This document shows, piece after piece, positions 7,625 through 15,911 of a stretch of DNA of 50,496 bases. Under the pieces are notes generated by a model, which saw only the letters and a list, made by a program, of their open reading frames with translations, was not told the origin of the DNA and did not search any database. The stretch is from assembly GCA_947088765.1 (NCBI GenBank), contig CAMUHU010000004.1:1-50496 (forward strand). The letters run 5' to 3'. The position numbers were made by a program, and so were the translations under genes. Source of the stretch: an uncultured Clostridium sp. (GTDB lineage: Bacteria; Bacillota; Clostridia; TANB77; CAG-508). Positions within the stretch are counted from its first letter, which is position 1; each line of letters starts with the position of its first letter.

Positions 7625-9316
7625 TTATTGTATTAGTGATTTCATAATGTCTTTTAAATTTAGTTGTATACTTTTCATGCCATTGTATTCATTTATTTCT
7701 AATGACCCAACTACGTCTACTTTGTCTCCTATTTTATATTCTGTACTCTTTTCTCCCATATTAAATCCTATTGCACTAATTAATATATTGTCATCTCTTA
7801 AATTTATTTTTAAATGCTTCCCTTCTGTTAGTGCTCTTATTGATTCTATTCTTAAGTTTTTAATGCAAAAAATTGGCATTCTATTTACTTCTCCAAATGG
7901 TTCTAGTAGTTTTAGTTCCTCTACAGTTTTTAAACTTATATCTTTTAAATTAGCAATTGCATCAATCATTATAATTTGCTTTATTTGATTTATGGCTTTT
8001 TTTCTCAAATATTCATTTAGCTCTTTTTTAAAGCTTTCAAAGTTTCTTCTTTCTATGCTTAACCCTATTGCCATAGCATGTCCACCAAATTTTTCTAGTT
8101 TACTATTACATTTTAATATTGCTTCATGCAAATCAATTCCTGGAATGCTTCTACCTGACCCCTTTCCTTCTTCTCCCTCAAATCCTATTAATATACTTGG
8201 CTTAAAATATATTTCTGTAATTTTAGATGATACTATTCCTGTTACTCCATGGTGCCATCCATTACCAGCTAGAATTATTGCAGGATTTGTTTCTTCTTCT
8301 TTGTCTATTTGCTTTATGGCTTCTTCAAATATCTCTTTTTCTTTTTCTTGCCTTTCTTTATTATACTCGTTTAATTTTCTAGCTAATTCTATTACTTTTT
8401 CGTTTTCGTTTGATAATAATAATTGTAGTGCTTGTTCTGCAAATCCCATTCTTCCACATGCATTTATTCTTGGAGCTATTCCAAATGAAATTGTGTTTGA
8501 GTCTGCAATTTTATATCCAGATAATATTAGTAATGTTTTTAATCCTAGGTTTTTAGTTACATTAACTAATTTTAATCCTAGTTTAGCTATAACTCTATTT
8601 TCATCTACTAATGGTACTATGTCTGATATTGTTCCTAGACATACTAAATCTAGATATTTCAAATATTCTTTTTCTTCTAATCCTAATTTTATACTTATTG
8701 CTTGTATTACTTTAAATACAACTCCAACTCCCGCTAATTGATTAAATGGATATTTATTTGCTTTGATTTTTGCATCTATTATTGCATATGCATTTGGTAA
8801 AATGTCTCCTGGTTCATGATGGTCTGTAATTATTGTTTCTATTCCTAATGATTTCGCAAATTCTGTTTCTTCTACTGCTGAAATTCCACAATCAACTGTG
8901 ATCATTAATTGTGTACCGTTTTTTGCTATTTCTTCTATAGCTTGTTTATTTAACCCATATCCCTCTTTTAATCTATTAGGAATGTGATATTCTGGATTTG
9001 CTCCTCTTTCTTCTAGGAATTTTTTTAATACTGTTGTACTAGTTATACCATCTACATCATAATCTCCATAAATTAATATCTTTTCTTTACTTTGTATTGC
9101 TTTTATTATTCTATTTATGGCTTTTTCCATGTCAGGCATTAAAAATGGGTCATAGAAATTATCTCTTTTTGGATTAAGAAATATCTCTATTTCCTTTTCT
9201 TCTGTTATTCCTTTATTTATTAATATTTGAGCTAGTAATTTATTTATATTAAATTTATTAGAAATTTGTTCTGTTAATTCGTTATTTGTTTCATAATACT
9301 GCCAACTTTTATTCAT
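7625..9316 (-). CDS. recJ: Single-stranded-DNA-specific exonuclease RecJ
   Basis: 563-residue DHH-family 5'-3' exonuclease acting in recombination and mismatch/base-excision repair. Catalytic metal-binding motifs are all visible: DYDVDG (85-90), DCG (142-144), DHHEPG (165-170), and in the DHHA1 half GWHHGVTGIVSSK and GGHAMAIGLS. The C-terminal OB fold is present; length is typical. AAAGGAA precedes the ATG. It lies between the YlbF-like gene and the UPF0104 gene; unlike many Clostridia, apt and relA are not adjacent here. Confidence 0.95.
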   Translation of the reverse strand: MNKSWQYYETNNELTEQISNKFNINKLLAQILINKGITEEKEIEIFLNPKRDNFYDPFLMPDMEKAINRIIKAIQSKEKILIYGDYDVDGITSTTVLKKFLEERGANPEYHIPNRLKEGYGLNKQAIEEIAKNGTQLMITVDCGISAVEETEFAKSLGIETIITDHHEPGDILPNAYAIIDAKIKANKYPFNQLAGVGVVFKVIQAISIKLGLEEKEYLKYLDLVCLGTISDIVPLVDENRVIAKLGLKLVNVTKNLGLKTLLILSGYKIADSNTISFGIAPRINACGRMGFAEQALQLLLSNENEKVIELARKLNEYNKERQEKEKEIFEEAIKQIDKEEETNPAIILAGNGWHHGVTGIVSSKITEIYFKPSILIGFEGEEGKGSGRSIPGIDLHEAILKCNSKLEKFGGHAMAIGLSIERRNFESFKKELNEYLRKKAINQIKQIIMIDAIANLKDISLKTVEELKLLEPFGEVNRMPIFCIKNLRIESIRALTEGKHLKINLRDDNILISAIGFNMGEKSTEYKIGDKVDVVGSLEINEYNGMKSIQLNLKDIMKSLIQ

Positions 9317-9383
9317 ACTAATTCCTTTCTAAAAAGTACTATCGACATTTGTTCACACTTATTTAGGTATTTTCTTTTAGAAC

Positions 9384-9408
9384 GGACGCCCGAAAGGCGT
9401 CCCTACAT
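9384..9408. repeat. TGTAGGG-type palindromic element, copy 3
   Basis: The cleanest copy: arms GGACGCC (9384-9390) and GGCGTCC (9396-9402) around loop CGAAA. The plus strand then runs into a T-run, and on the minus strand the element opens with TGTAGGGACGCC. It lies between the YlbF-like gene and recJ and could work as a plus-strand terminator. Confidence 0.6.
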
Positions 9409-9424
9409 TTTTTATTTCTCGTTA

Positions 9425-9757
9425 TTAAAGCAAATCTTGTACCGCTTCTCCTAATATCTTATTTATATCTGATAACATTGTATTAAATTTTAGTTCTACA
9501 TCTAAATATCTTTTTGTTATATCATTTTGAATTAATTCTAAATATATTCTCTGCAAAGTTTCTACTTGTTCTTGGTTAGGTTCTTTTCCTTGCATTGTTG
9601 CTATTTGAGTTTCATATCTTGCTCTTTCAAAATTGTCTAGTTTTTCTTTTAGTTCAGGGTTATCTTTTATCTGCTCTTTCATTTGTTTGTACTCTATATA
9701 TTCTTTTGATTCTTTTATTTCTTTTGCTAATTGATTGACTGTATCATATATATTCAT
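9425..9757 (-). CDS. YlbF/YmcA-family protein
   Basis: 110 residues, all-helical, with the Com_YlbF pattern: an N-terminal helix (YDTVNQLAKEIKESKEYIEY), a central Asn-Pro-Glu-Leu-Lys-Glu-Lys turn, and a long C-terminal helix. In Bacillus, YlbF with YmcA and YaaT forms the Y-complex that affects RNase Y-dependent mRNA processing, competence and sporulation. That role is known for the family; here it is inferred. No Cys motif is visible, so iron-sulphur binding is not supported. It starts after AGGAGGG and is isolated from the glycosyltransferase gene by a terminator. Confidence 0.85.
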   Translation of the reverse strand: MNIYDTVNQLAKEIKESKEYIEYKQMKEQIKDNPELKEKLDNFERARYETQIATMQGKEPNQEQVETLQRIYLELIQNDITKRYLDVELKFNTMLSDINKILGEAVQDLL

Positions 9758-9793
9758 ATCTACCCTCCTTAAAATTTTCCATGTCTCATTCGC

Positions 9794-9839
9794 AAAAATA
9801 TCAAAATAAGAAAATAAATTTTCTTATTTTGATATTTTT
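9794..9839 (-). terminator. Terminator after the glycosyltransferase gene
   Basis: Perfect 21-bp inverted repeat (9794-9814 and 9819-9839), loop TAAA, between the glycosyltransferase stop (9878) and the YlbF-like start (9757). Being A/T-rich with T-runs in both directions, it should stop transcription either way. Confidence 0.8.
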
Positions 9840-9877
9840 TACTCTTTTCTCCCAGTTTCCTAAATCAAATTTTGTAC

Positions 9878-11155
9878 CTATGCATAAGTTTCTTGCTTTA
9901 TAAAGTTTATCAAGTTTGATTGTCTTAATTTTTTTGTTTTCTTTGCACGTTCTTGTTCTATTTCTCTTGCTTGCTTTTCTGCCATTGTTTCACAGATTGA
10001 TTTTTGATATATAAAATGCGTATCTTGTGCAATTTTTGTCCAATTATATGTTTCTTTTACTTTGGCTTTACCGTTTTTTGCTATGTTATATGCTAACTGA
10101 TAATCAAATAATAGTGTTAATATTGAGTCCGCTATTGAATTAGGATTTCCTGCATAACTTTTCATTCCTGTTACCCCATGTTCAACTATTTCATTTAAGC
10201 CCCCAATGTCTGAAACTACTATTGGTGTTCCTGCATACATTCCCTCTATAGCCACTAATCCAAATGGCTCATAAGTACTTGGAAATACTGCTATATCTGC
10301 ACATCTATACATTGTATATAATTCTTTTGGTGTTAATTGCCCTGTAAAGTATACTTTGTCTGATATTCCTAAGTAATTTGCCTTTGCTTTTAGCTCATTT
10401 AACATTCCACCTTTTCCTGCTACAATAAATTTTGCATCATGATATCCATTTAAAATTTTTGGTGCTGCGTCTATTAAATATTGGAATCCTTTTTCATATA
10501 CCAACCTTCCTGCACACATAATTATTTTTTCATTGTCTCTTGCATATTTCCTTCTAAATTCATAGTTTCTCTCTATCCCATTATAGATATTTAGGTTTAT
10601 TCCATTTGGTATAACATTAATTTTTTCAAATGGTAATCCAAATAATCTTTGAACTTCATTTTTCATATAGTTACTATTTACTATTACTTCTGATGCTTCA
10701 TATGTTAACATCCATTCTGTATCATTTATATATCTTTGTTGATCATCTCTTATTCCTCCATTTCTACCTGATTCTGTTGCATGTATTGTTGCTACTATTG
10801 GAATATTATATGATGATTTTAGTGTTTTTGCAGCATTTGCAACTAACCAGTCATGTGCATGTATAATATCAAATTTCCCATTTTTGTTTATTATTTCACT
10901 AGCTTTAGCTATTAAATTAAAGTTTAATTGCATTATCCAATCTATGAAATTATTAGGATTTATCATATAATTGTCTACTCTATATACTTCTACGCCTTTA
11001 TCATTTTCATAGTAAGGAGCTTCTCCTTCTTTGTATGTTACAACTGTAACTTCATGACCATCTTTTATTAACCTTTTTGATAAATCATATACAACTTTTG
11101 CAATACCTCCTACAATTCTTGGTGGGTATTCCCACGTAAGCATTAGTATCTTCAT
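9878..11155 (-). CDS. Glycosyltransferase family 4 (glycogen/starch synthase-like)
   Basis: 425-residue GT-B fold enzyme. The N-terminal domain opens MKILMLTWEYPPRIVGGIAK with the Gly-Gly nucleotide-sugar loop; HAHDWL near residue 100 is typical of GT4/GT5. The C-terminal domain has GRLVYEKGFQYLIDA and the EX7E motif in EPFGLVAIEG. A basic C-terminal tail (ERAKKTKKLRQSN) follows. Starch-synthase-like GT4 enzymes add a sugar from UDP- or ADP-sugar to a glycan; the acceptor cannot be told. GGAGG lies just before the ATG. It is the first coding gene downstream of the 6S RNA gene. Confidence 0.9.
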   Translation of the reverse strand: MKILMLTWEYPPRIVGGIAKVVYDLSKRLIKDGHEVTVVTYKEGEAPYYENDKGVEVYRVDNYMINPNNFIDWIMQLNFNLIAKASEIINKNGKFDIIHAHDWLVANAAKTLKSSYNIPIVATIHATESGRNGGIRDDQQRYINDTEWMLTYEASEVIVNSNYMKNEVQRLFGLPFEKINVIPNGINLNIYNGIERNYEFRRKYARDNEKIIMCAGRLVYEKGFQYLIDAAPKILNGYHDAKFIVAGKGGMLNELKAKANYLGISDKVYFTGQLTPKELYTMYRCADIAVFPSTYEPFGLVAIEGMYAGTPIVVSDIGGLNEIVEHGVTGMKSYAGNPNSIADSILTLLFDYQLAYNIAKNGKAKVKETYNWTKIAQDTHFIYQKSICETMAEKQAREIEQERAKKTKKLRQSNLINFIKQETYA

Positions 11156-11264
11156 AAATAACCTCCACTAAATATCTTATGTTCTAATATTATTATTGTA
11201 TATTAACTTATTAAAAATGTAAACAAATTTCTACATTTTTTTTAATTTTTTCAAAAAAATTTTC

Positions 11265-11476
11265 CCCACATTAGCCGTATTGTGAAGAAATTTTATGGAC
11301 CTGTATATTTACAGGTGGGTGTCTACCTTGATATTCATGGGTTTCTTACAAATTTTATTTCTAGGCAAGCATACACGCCATATCAAGAGCTCGACTCCCG
11401 TATCCATTACTTTGTAGGTTCTAAAATTTCTGTCTCATAAACGCACTACGCAGGGATTTTTTATTCTCTTTACTTA
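11265..11476 (-). ncRNA. ssrS: 6S RNA (SsrS)
   Basis: About 200 nt, read by structure. The terminal stem pairs UCCCUGCGU near the 5' end with GUGUGGGGA near the 3' end; its G-U pairs fix the minus strand. A second stem is AGAAATTTTA with TAAAATTTCT. An apical stem is CTTGATAT with ATATCAAG. On the 3' side of the central bubble is the hairpin ACCTGTA..TACAGGT. That long closed rod with a central bubble is the 6S RNA fold, which binds the sigma-A RNA polymerase holoenzyme. A U-run follows the stem and a near-consensus promoter precedes it. A tRNA-like TCGACTCCC stretch inside is not part of a cloverleaf. Ends are approximate. Confidence 0.75.
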
Positions 11477-11482
11477 ATTAAT

Positions 11483-11511
11483 ATTATAACACCTTATATT
11501 AATTTAATCAA
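11483..11511 (-). promoter_or_regulatory. Sigma-A promoter of the 6S RNA gene
   Basis: On the minus strand TTGATT (-35, 11506-11511), a 17-base spacer, TATAAT (-10, 11483-11488) with an upstream TG extension. Transcription would begin near 11476. Confidence 0.85.
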
Positions 11512-11613
11512 TATTATTTTTAATTTTTTCTTTGGTAATTTTTTGTTATTTTTATTTTATAATAATAGAAACCTAAAAGCAAAGATTTCAAATCCCTTTA
11601 ATCTTTTTCTATA

Positions 11614-12507
11614 TTATACTAACAAAGGAGTCTCTCTTTCTCTCATATCTTCTTCCTCGTGGCTATCCATTACTCTCTTGAAAATTGTTAGTCCTCTTTC
11701 TACCTCATATTCTTTTAAATTTTTATATAAGATAGTATTATAAAAATCTTCTTTTCTATATGAACATCTTAATACTCTTTGTATAATCTCCTTTGATGTG
11801 CCCTTTCCTGTGTTTTCACTAGCGATATTTGCTAATAATTCACAGAAATCATGTCCATTTGTAAGGTTTAACAATTCCTCATAGTTTTCTTCTTGTTCAT
11901 AATAAAATTGTATTTCTTTATAAATATCCTCATTTTCTATAAAGAAACTATTATACCTTTTATTGATCATCTCCTTAAAATCTATTATTCTTATTTCATT
12001 ACAATTATATAATTTATTAATACTTATTTTATTAAAATTAATACCTAACCTTTTTTCCCAATTTATCTTTCTTAAAAAACTAATACATCTTAATTGATTT
12101 AAGCAGTGTAATCTTAATTTTTCATAATCCCATTTATTTGAAAAAACATATTCATTATATACATTTGCGAAATTATCATCATTACTAATTAGCATCATCT
12201 CTAAGCAACAATAATCATAATAAAATACATTGTCACTATACGTACTTATAGAGTAATCTCTATCAACTATAGCAATTACCCTTTTCTCTTCTTTGTAATT
12301 ATCTATAATATCTAGTACTCCAATTTTTCCAGAATAAGATTGCATTACTGTGTTGTCTGAATCAAAACACATACTATTTATAAATTTTATATCATCTAAA
12401 CCTTCAACTACTATCACCACTTTTTTATGTGTTATATCACCATCTAATAATAATTTTATTTCAGCAATCATATCCTCTCGTGTAATATTATCTGTTATCG
12501 AATTCAT
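11614..12507 (-). CDS. ariB: DUF4435 TOPRIM nuclease, AriB-like (PARIS)
   Basis: 297 residues. The N-terminal TOPRIM-like fold shows VVIVVEGLDDIKFI with the catalytic Glu at 35, and AIVDRDYS with Asp82/Asp84. This Glu plus DxD arrangement and length match DUF4435 proteins such as AriB, the toxin of PARIS anti-phage systems. In the studied system AriB is held by AriA and, when a phage anti-restriction protein is sensed, is released and cuts host tRNA, stopping growth. Here it overlaps the ATPase gene by 20 bases, as expected for a toxin whose synthesis is coupled to its partner. Other ATPase/DUF4435 pairs exist, so PARIS is likely but not proven. Confidence 0.75.
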   Translation of the reverse strand: MNSITDNITREDMIAEIKLLLDGDITHKKVVIVVEGLDDIKFINSMCFDSDNTVMQSYSGKIGVLDIIDNYKEEKRVIAIVDRDYSISTYSDNVFYYDYCCLEMMLISNDDNFANVYNEYVFSNKWDYEKLRLHCLNQLRCISFLRKINWEKRLGINFNKISINKLYNCNEIRIIDFKEMINKRYNSFFIENEDIYKEIQFYYEQEENYEELLNLTNGHDFCELLANIASENTGKGTSKEIIQRVLRCSYRKEDFYNTILYKNLKEYEVERGLTIFKRVMDSHEEEDMRERETPLLV

Positions 12508-13807
12508 TAGAATATAAACTTCCCAAATCTATTTGTTTGTCTAGATGATTACTTATAAGTTGTGGCGAATGTGTAGCTACTATTACACTAATTTTCTTAT
12601 GTTTTATTATACTTAATAGATCATCCATAAATTTTCTTTGCCAGATAATATGAAGCGAGATTTCTGGTTCATCTATTAATAATATAACATTTTCATCTAC
12701 ATCGAAAATTAGTTTATAAAATAAAACTATCTCTTGTTGTTCTCCTGATGAAAGTTTTCTTAGTTCTATTTCAGTATTATTATCATCAATTACTGTTATT
12801 CCATTTTCTCTTGATATTTTTATCGTTTTAAAATTTAATCTACTATTAATTATATTTGTAAATAATTCTAATTGCTCTATAAAATTTTCATAAACTTTAT
12901 ATTTTTCTTGGAAATCCTCAAAATATATTTTTAGTGCTTTGGAATGCTCATCTTTAAATCCCAAGTTTTTTGAAAGTTGAATATCCGAAATATCAAATTT
13001 TTTTATTTTTTCTAATTTTTCTTTCATTCTCTTCATTTCACTTTCATACTCCTCTGGAGTTATTCCCGTTTCTGTGGAAAATAATCGATCAGGATATGAA
13101 CTATCTAATATATTTGCAACTGACGAATAATTATTTGAAACTTTTGCTATCAATGCTCTTAATCTTTCAGGCAATTGTTTTATAAATTCTATATCATCTT
13201 CCTTATTCTTTCTTTGTTCATTTGTAATAATCAACCTTTGTTCTTTAATATAATATATATCCTTTACTATATTTTTATTATTCTGTAATTCCTTCACCGC
13301 TTTTAAATTTTTATCTATATCTTTATTTTTTAATCTTTTATATCTTATACTCATATTTAAAAGAAATTCTTCACTTTTATTATAAAAATCACTTTCAGAA
13401 AAATTATTTAAAATATATTCTTCAATTGTATATATTTTATCATTTCTTCTATCCAAAATCTTATTGTCATCTATCTGCCTTAAATAATATCTCTCTTCTC
13501 TAAGCACAGAGAGCATTATATTCTCTATAAATTCTAAATCCAACTCACAATCATTTATATATAATTTTTCGACTGTTTTCTTTATTACAATTTTTTGATT
13601 TGTTTTTAAATTTGAAAATTCCAATTCCTTAAAATTAAGACTAATAAAATAATTCATTCCACTAATTCCCTTACTTATTGCATCAATAGTTCTTAATATA
13701 GTAGATTTTCCATATCCATTTGGCCCTGTTATAATTGTAACGTCATCATTAAAATTAAATTCATAATTAAATCTTCCAAACAACTTTTTAAATTTGATAT
13801 TAAACAT
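12488..13807 (-). CDS. ariA: AAA/ABC-type ATPase, AriA-like (PARIS)
   Basis: 439-residue SMC/Rad50-like ATPase. Walker A GPNGYGKST is at 28-36. A coiled middle (about 120-330) follows. The ABC signature LSSGEQ is at 352-357, Walker B with DEPE near 379-382, and the switch His in ATHSP at 411-415. Length and domain order fit AriA, the sensor/scaffold of PARIS that assembles into a propeller-like complex and sequesters AriB. AGGAGG lies just before the ATG. It sits second in a three-gene run (53-residue ORF, AriA, AriB). An OLD-family or other conflict ATPase is the alternative. Confidence 0.78.
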   Translation of the reverse strand: MFNIKFKKLFGRFNYEFNFNDDVTIITGPNGYGKSTILRTIDAISKGISGMNYFISLNFKELEFSNLKTNQKIVIKKTVEKLYINDCELDLEFIENIMLSVLREERYYLRQIDDNKILDRRNDKIYTIEEYILNNFSESDFYNKSEEFLLNMSIRYKRLKNKDIDKNLKAVKELQNNKNIVKDIYYIKEQRLIITNEQRKNKEDDIEFIKQLPERLRALIAKVSNNYSSVANILDSSYPDRLFSTETGITPEEYESEMKRMKEKLEKIKKFDISDIQLSKNLGFKDEHSKALKIYFEDFQEKYKVYENFIEQLELFTNIINSRLNFKTIKISRENGITVIDDNNTEIELRKLSSGEQQEIVLFYKLIFDVDENVILLIDEPEISLHIIWQRKFMDDLLSIIKHKKISVIVATHSPQLISNHLDKQIDLGSLYSNEFDNR

Positions 13808-13869
13808 CAGATCCTCCTATTATTGATAATTTTATTTTCATTTATATACTTCTCTACTAGCTTTATTAA

Positions 13870-14031
13870 TTATTTAGCTGTTTCTATTTGTATTTTGGTT
13901 ACTTCATCTGTTTGTCTAAATTCAACATCGTAACCACTATCTTCCCTAATCTCTTTTGCTTGGATTATCTTTTTACTCATTACTTTTGGAAAACATTTCT
14001 GTTTTAATATATTTTTTTGTATCCTTTCCAT
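13870..14031 (-). CDS. Small ORF at the head of the PARIS-like operon
   Basis: 53 codons from ATG 14031, with AAGGAAGGTG before it and an extended -10 promoter 44 bases upstream. The product is basic at the N-terminus (MERIQKNILKQKCFPKVMSK) and has an acidic middle (EIREDSGYDVEF). No known domain is visible. It ends 62 bases before the AriA start, on the same strand. It could be a leader peptide, a regulator, or the broken tail of a longer gene removed by the rearrangement at 14189. It is a new observation with no assigned function. Confidence 0.5.
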   Translation of the reverse strand: MERIQKNILKQKCFPKVMSKKIIQAKEIREDSGYDVEFRQTDEVTKIQIETAK

Positions 14032-14074
14032 AAAGTTCTTCACCTTCCTTACTTCTGTTTATTATCATATAACT

Positions 14075-14080
14075 ATTATA
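14075..14080 (-). promoter_or_regulatory. Extended -10 promoter of the PARIS-like operon
   Basis: Minus strand TGTGTTATAAT, with the TATAAT hexamer at 14075-14080. No consensus -35 lies 17 bases upstream, but the TG extension compensates. The start point would be near 14068, giving a leader of about 37 nt to the 53-residue ORF. Confidence 0.6.
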
Positions 14081-14188
14081 ACACATATTTCTATTTTTGT
14101 GGTCTTTTATTTAATTTCTTACTTTTGCAATTTTAATTATTACAGGGGATTGCTTAGTCTTTACTATTGGTAAATTTCACTACACTTC

Positions 14189-14296
14189 ATGCGAAGCATT
14201 GCTATCAACACTTAACCCTATAAGCTTTGTATTCAAATTTTCAAAATATGTATTGGCTTTTGCAAATCCTATAATTTCTGTTGTGCATACGGGGGT
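14189..14296 (-). pseudogene. Peroxiredoxin (Prx6-type), middle fragment
   Basis: 36 in-frame codons reading [20 protein letters not shown] and on to [10 protein letters not shown], followed by Glu-Val-stop. This is the stretch around and after the peroxidatic Cys of 1-Cys peroxiredoxins. It continues the N-terminal fragment at 26090-26263 (which ends ...FTPVC then diverges) and is continued by the C-terminal fragment at 42791-43240 (which begins SNASH-LAWL). It has no start codon or ribosome binding site. Its upper end carries ACCCCCGTATG (14286-14296), shared with the N fragment; its lower end carries AGCAATGCTTCGCAT (14189-14203), shared with the C fragment. Confidence 0.92.
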
Positions 14297-14363
14297 TGCT
14301 TTATCTAGATTTTTCAAACTTTATTGTTAAAATAAAAAAGAGTTTGATTTCAACCTTATATAT

Positions 14364-15674
14364 TTAATTTATAAATTTTTCTAAATACTCTATCATAAAT
14401 AGTGGAACGTTTATTAAATTTCCATCTTTAGTTAAATTATTCATTGAAAATCGTATAGATAAATCATTATTGTATTTTTCATTATATCTTGTTAGACTAA
14501 TATTATTTGTTGACTTATTTGCTTTTACTTCTATAGGAATTATTCTATTTTGATATTGAATTATGAAATCAATTTCGTGCCTATCAAAAGTAAAGTAGTT
14601 TGGAACTTTGTCCAAAGTAGAATTTAGCATATTCAATACATAGTTTTCAGTAAAAGCTCCTTTAAATTCCTCAAATAATTTGTCTCCTTGAATAACGATT
14701 CTACTATCTAAATTTGCCATATTTCTAAGTAAACCTACATCATTCATATAAATCTTAAAAGAACTCAAATCATTATATGCCATTAATGGGAAATCTGTTT
14801 TAGTAACATTATAAATCTTGTAAATTAAATTTGCATCATTTAACCAGTTTAAAGCACCTTCATATTCTCTTGCTCTAGCTCCTTGTTTTATAGTTTGATA
14901 TAGAAATTTCTTGTTTTCTTTTGCAAGCTGTGATGGAATACTATTCCAAATTAGAGATATTTTATTTGCTTCACTATTTTCAGTATGCTTAGAAAAATCA
15001 CTTTCATATGCTTTTAATATATTTTTTTGCACATTGTCTACCAATTCTATATCTTTCTCATTTACCCAAATTTGAACAGCTTCAGGCATTCCTCCAATTA
15101 TAAAATATGCTTTTAATTTTTCTTCTAGTTGGTTAAAAAATATGTCTGGTATTTTTTCAATGTTTTTTATGGATTTCATATAGTTTACTAAATTTTCACA
15201 ATTATCAGCTATTAAAAATTCACTAAATGTCATTGGGTACATATCTAAAAAATCTACTTTTCCAACAGGAAATGATGTATGGGATAATCTAATACCTAGC
15301 AAACTACCTGCACAAACTATATGATATTCATTTGCTTCTTCTTGAAAATATTTTAAACTATTTAATGCATTTGGACATTCTTGAATTTCATCAAAAATTA
15401 TCAATGTTTCTTCTGGATGTATTGCTTTTTTATATATAAATGTTAGTTGTTCAAGTATTCTTTGTGGATCTTTTGTATTTTCAAATAAATTATACAAATC
15501 CTCATCATGATCAAAATTAAAATATGCGACATCTTTGTAGTTTTCTTCTCCAAATTTCTTTAATATATATGTTTTTCCAATTTGTCTTGCTCCTTTTAAA
15601 ATTAATGGTTTTCTATATTTACTCTTTTTCCATTTTATTAATTCTTCTAATATAAATCTTTTCAAACTGATCAT
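14364..15674 (-). CDS. AAA_14 / DUF4143 ATPase
   Basis: 436 residues. N-terminal AAA_14 domain with Walker A GARQIGKT near 28-35 and Walker B LIIFDEIQECPNAL near 92-105; the sensor strand is IVCAGSLLG. The C-terminal DUF4143 domain carries a nuclease-like motif: HEIDFIIQY followed by PIEVKANKS, the D...ExK pattern of restriction-like folds. This family is very common in bacteria and archaea and its biological role is unsettled; defence, toxin or mobile-element functions have been proposed. It is the last gene before the left end of the island. Upstream of its start lie four 32-bp-spaced repeats (15716-15825) that may regulate it. Confidence 0.9.
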   Translation of the reverse strand: MISLKRFILEELIKWKKSKYRKPLILKGARQIGKTYILKKFGEENYKDVAYFNFDHDEDLYNLFENTKDPQRILEQLTFIYKKAIHPEETLIIFDEIQECPNALNSLKYFQEEANEYHIVCAGSLLGIRLSHTSFPVGKVDFLDMYPMTFSEFLIADNCENLVNYMKSIKNIEKIPDIFFNQLEEKLKAYFIIGGMPEAVQIWVNEKDIELVDNVQKNILKAYESDFSKHTENSEANKISLIWNSIPSQLAKENKKFLYQTIKQGARAREYEGALNWLNDANLIYKIYNVTKTDFPLMAYNDLSSFKIYMNDVGLLRNMANLDSRIVIQGDKLFEEFKGAFTENYVLNMLNSTLDKVPNYFTFDRHEIDFIIQYQNRIIPIEVKANKSTNNISLTRYNEKYNNDLSIRFSMNNLTKDGNLINVPLFMIEYLEKFIN

Positions 15675-15715
15675 CTCCTATATTAATATATGTTAATCTA
15701 TATTAATTATACGCC

Positions 15716-15825
15716 TTTATCACATTTTTGTAAAGGATGTCAATTATTTTATCACACTTTTGCAAATTACTTTTGGTGTTTTATCACGTTTTTGCAATTT
15801 TAATTGCTTTATCATAAATTTGTTA
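15716..15825. repeat. Four iteron-like direct repeats upstream of the AAA_14 gene
   Basis: Direct copies of TTTATCACNNTTTTGCAA-like sequence begin at 15716, 15748, 15780 and 15808. Copies 2 and 3 are near identical, copy 1 has GTAA at its end, and copy 4 is the most diverged (TTTATCATAAATTTGTTA). Spacings of 32, 32 and 28 bases put them on nearly one face of the helix (three turns). They occupy the gap between the recombinase stop (15912) and the ATPase start (15674). Operator sites for a regulator (perhaps the ATPase itself) or iteron-like sites are both possible. Confidence 0.8.
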
Positions 15826-15911
15826 TATTTTCAATTATTTTAATCAACCTTTCAATTTTAATATTTATTTAGATTAGCTTTTCTCAGCTTTTATACTAGA
15901 CAGAATATTTT

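Noticed and set aside
7992..8741. 249-codon plus-strand ORF
   Set aside because: Antisense to recJ, whose catalytic motifs are all in the other frame. Rich in Ser/Pro/Phe as expected for a reverse-strand shadow.
11380..11410. Sequence like a tRNA T-arm (TCGACTCCC)
   Set aside because: No acceptor, D or anticodon stem around it. It falls inside the 6S RNA fold.
15716..15825. CRISPR-like array
   Set aside because: Units are about 18 bases with short A/T-rich gaps of 10-14 bases, diverging, and there are no cas genes. Fits operator repeats, not CRISPR.
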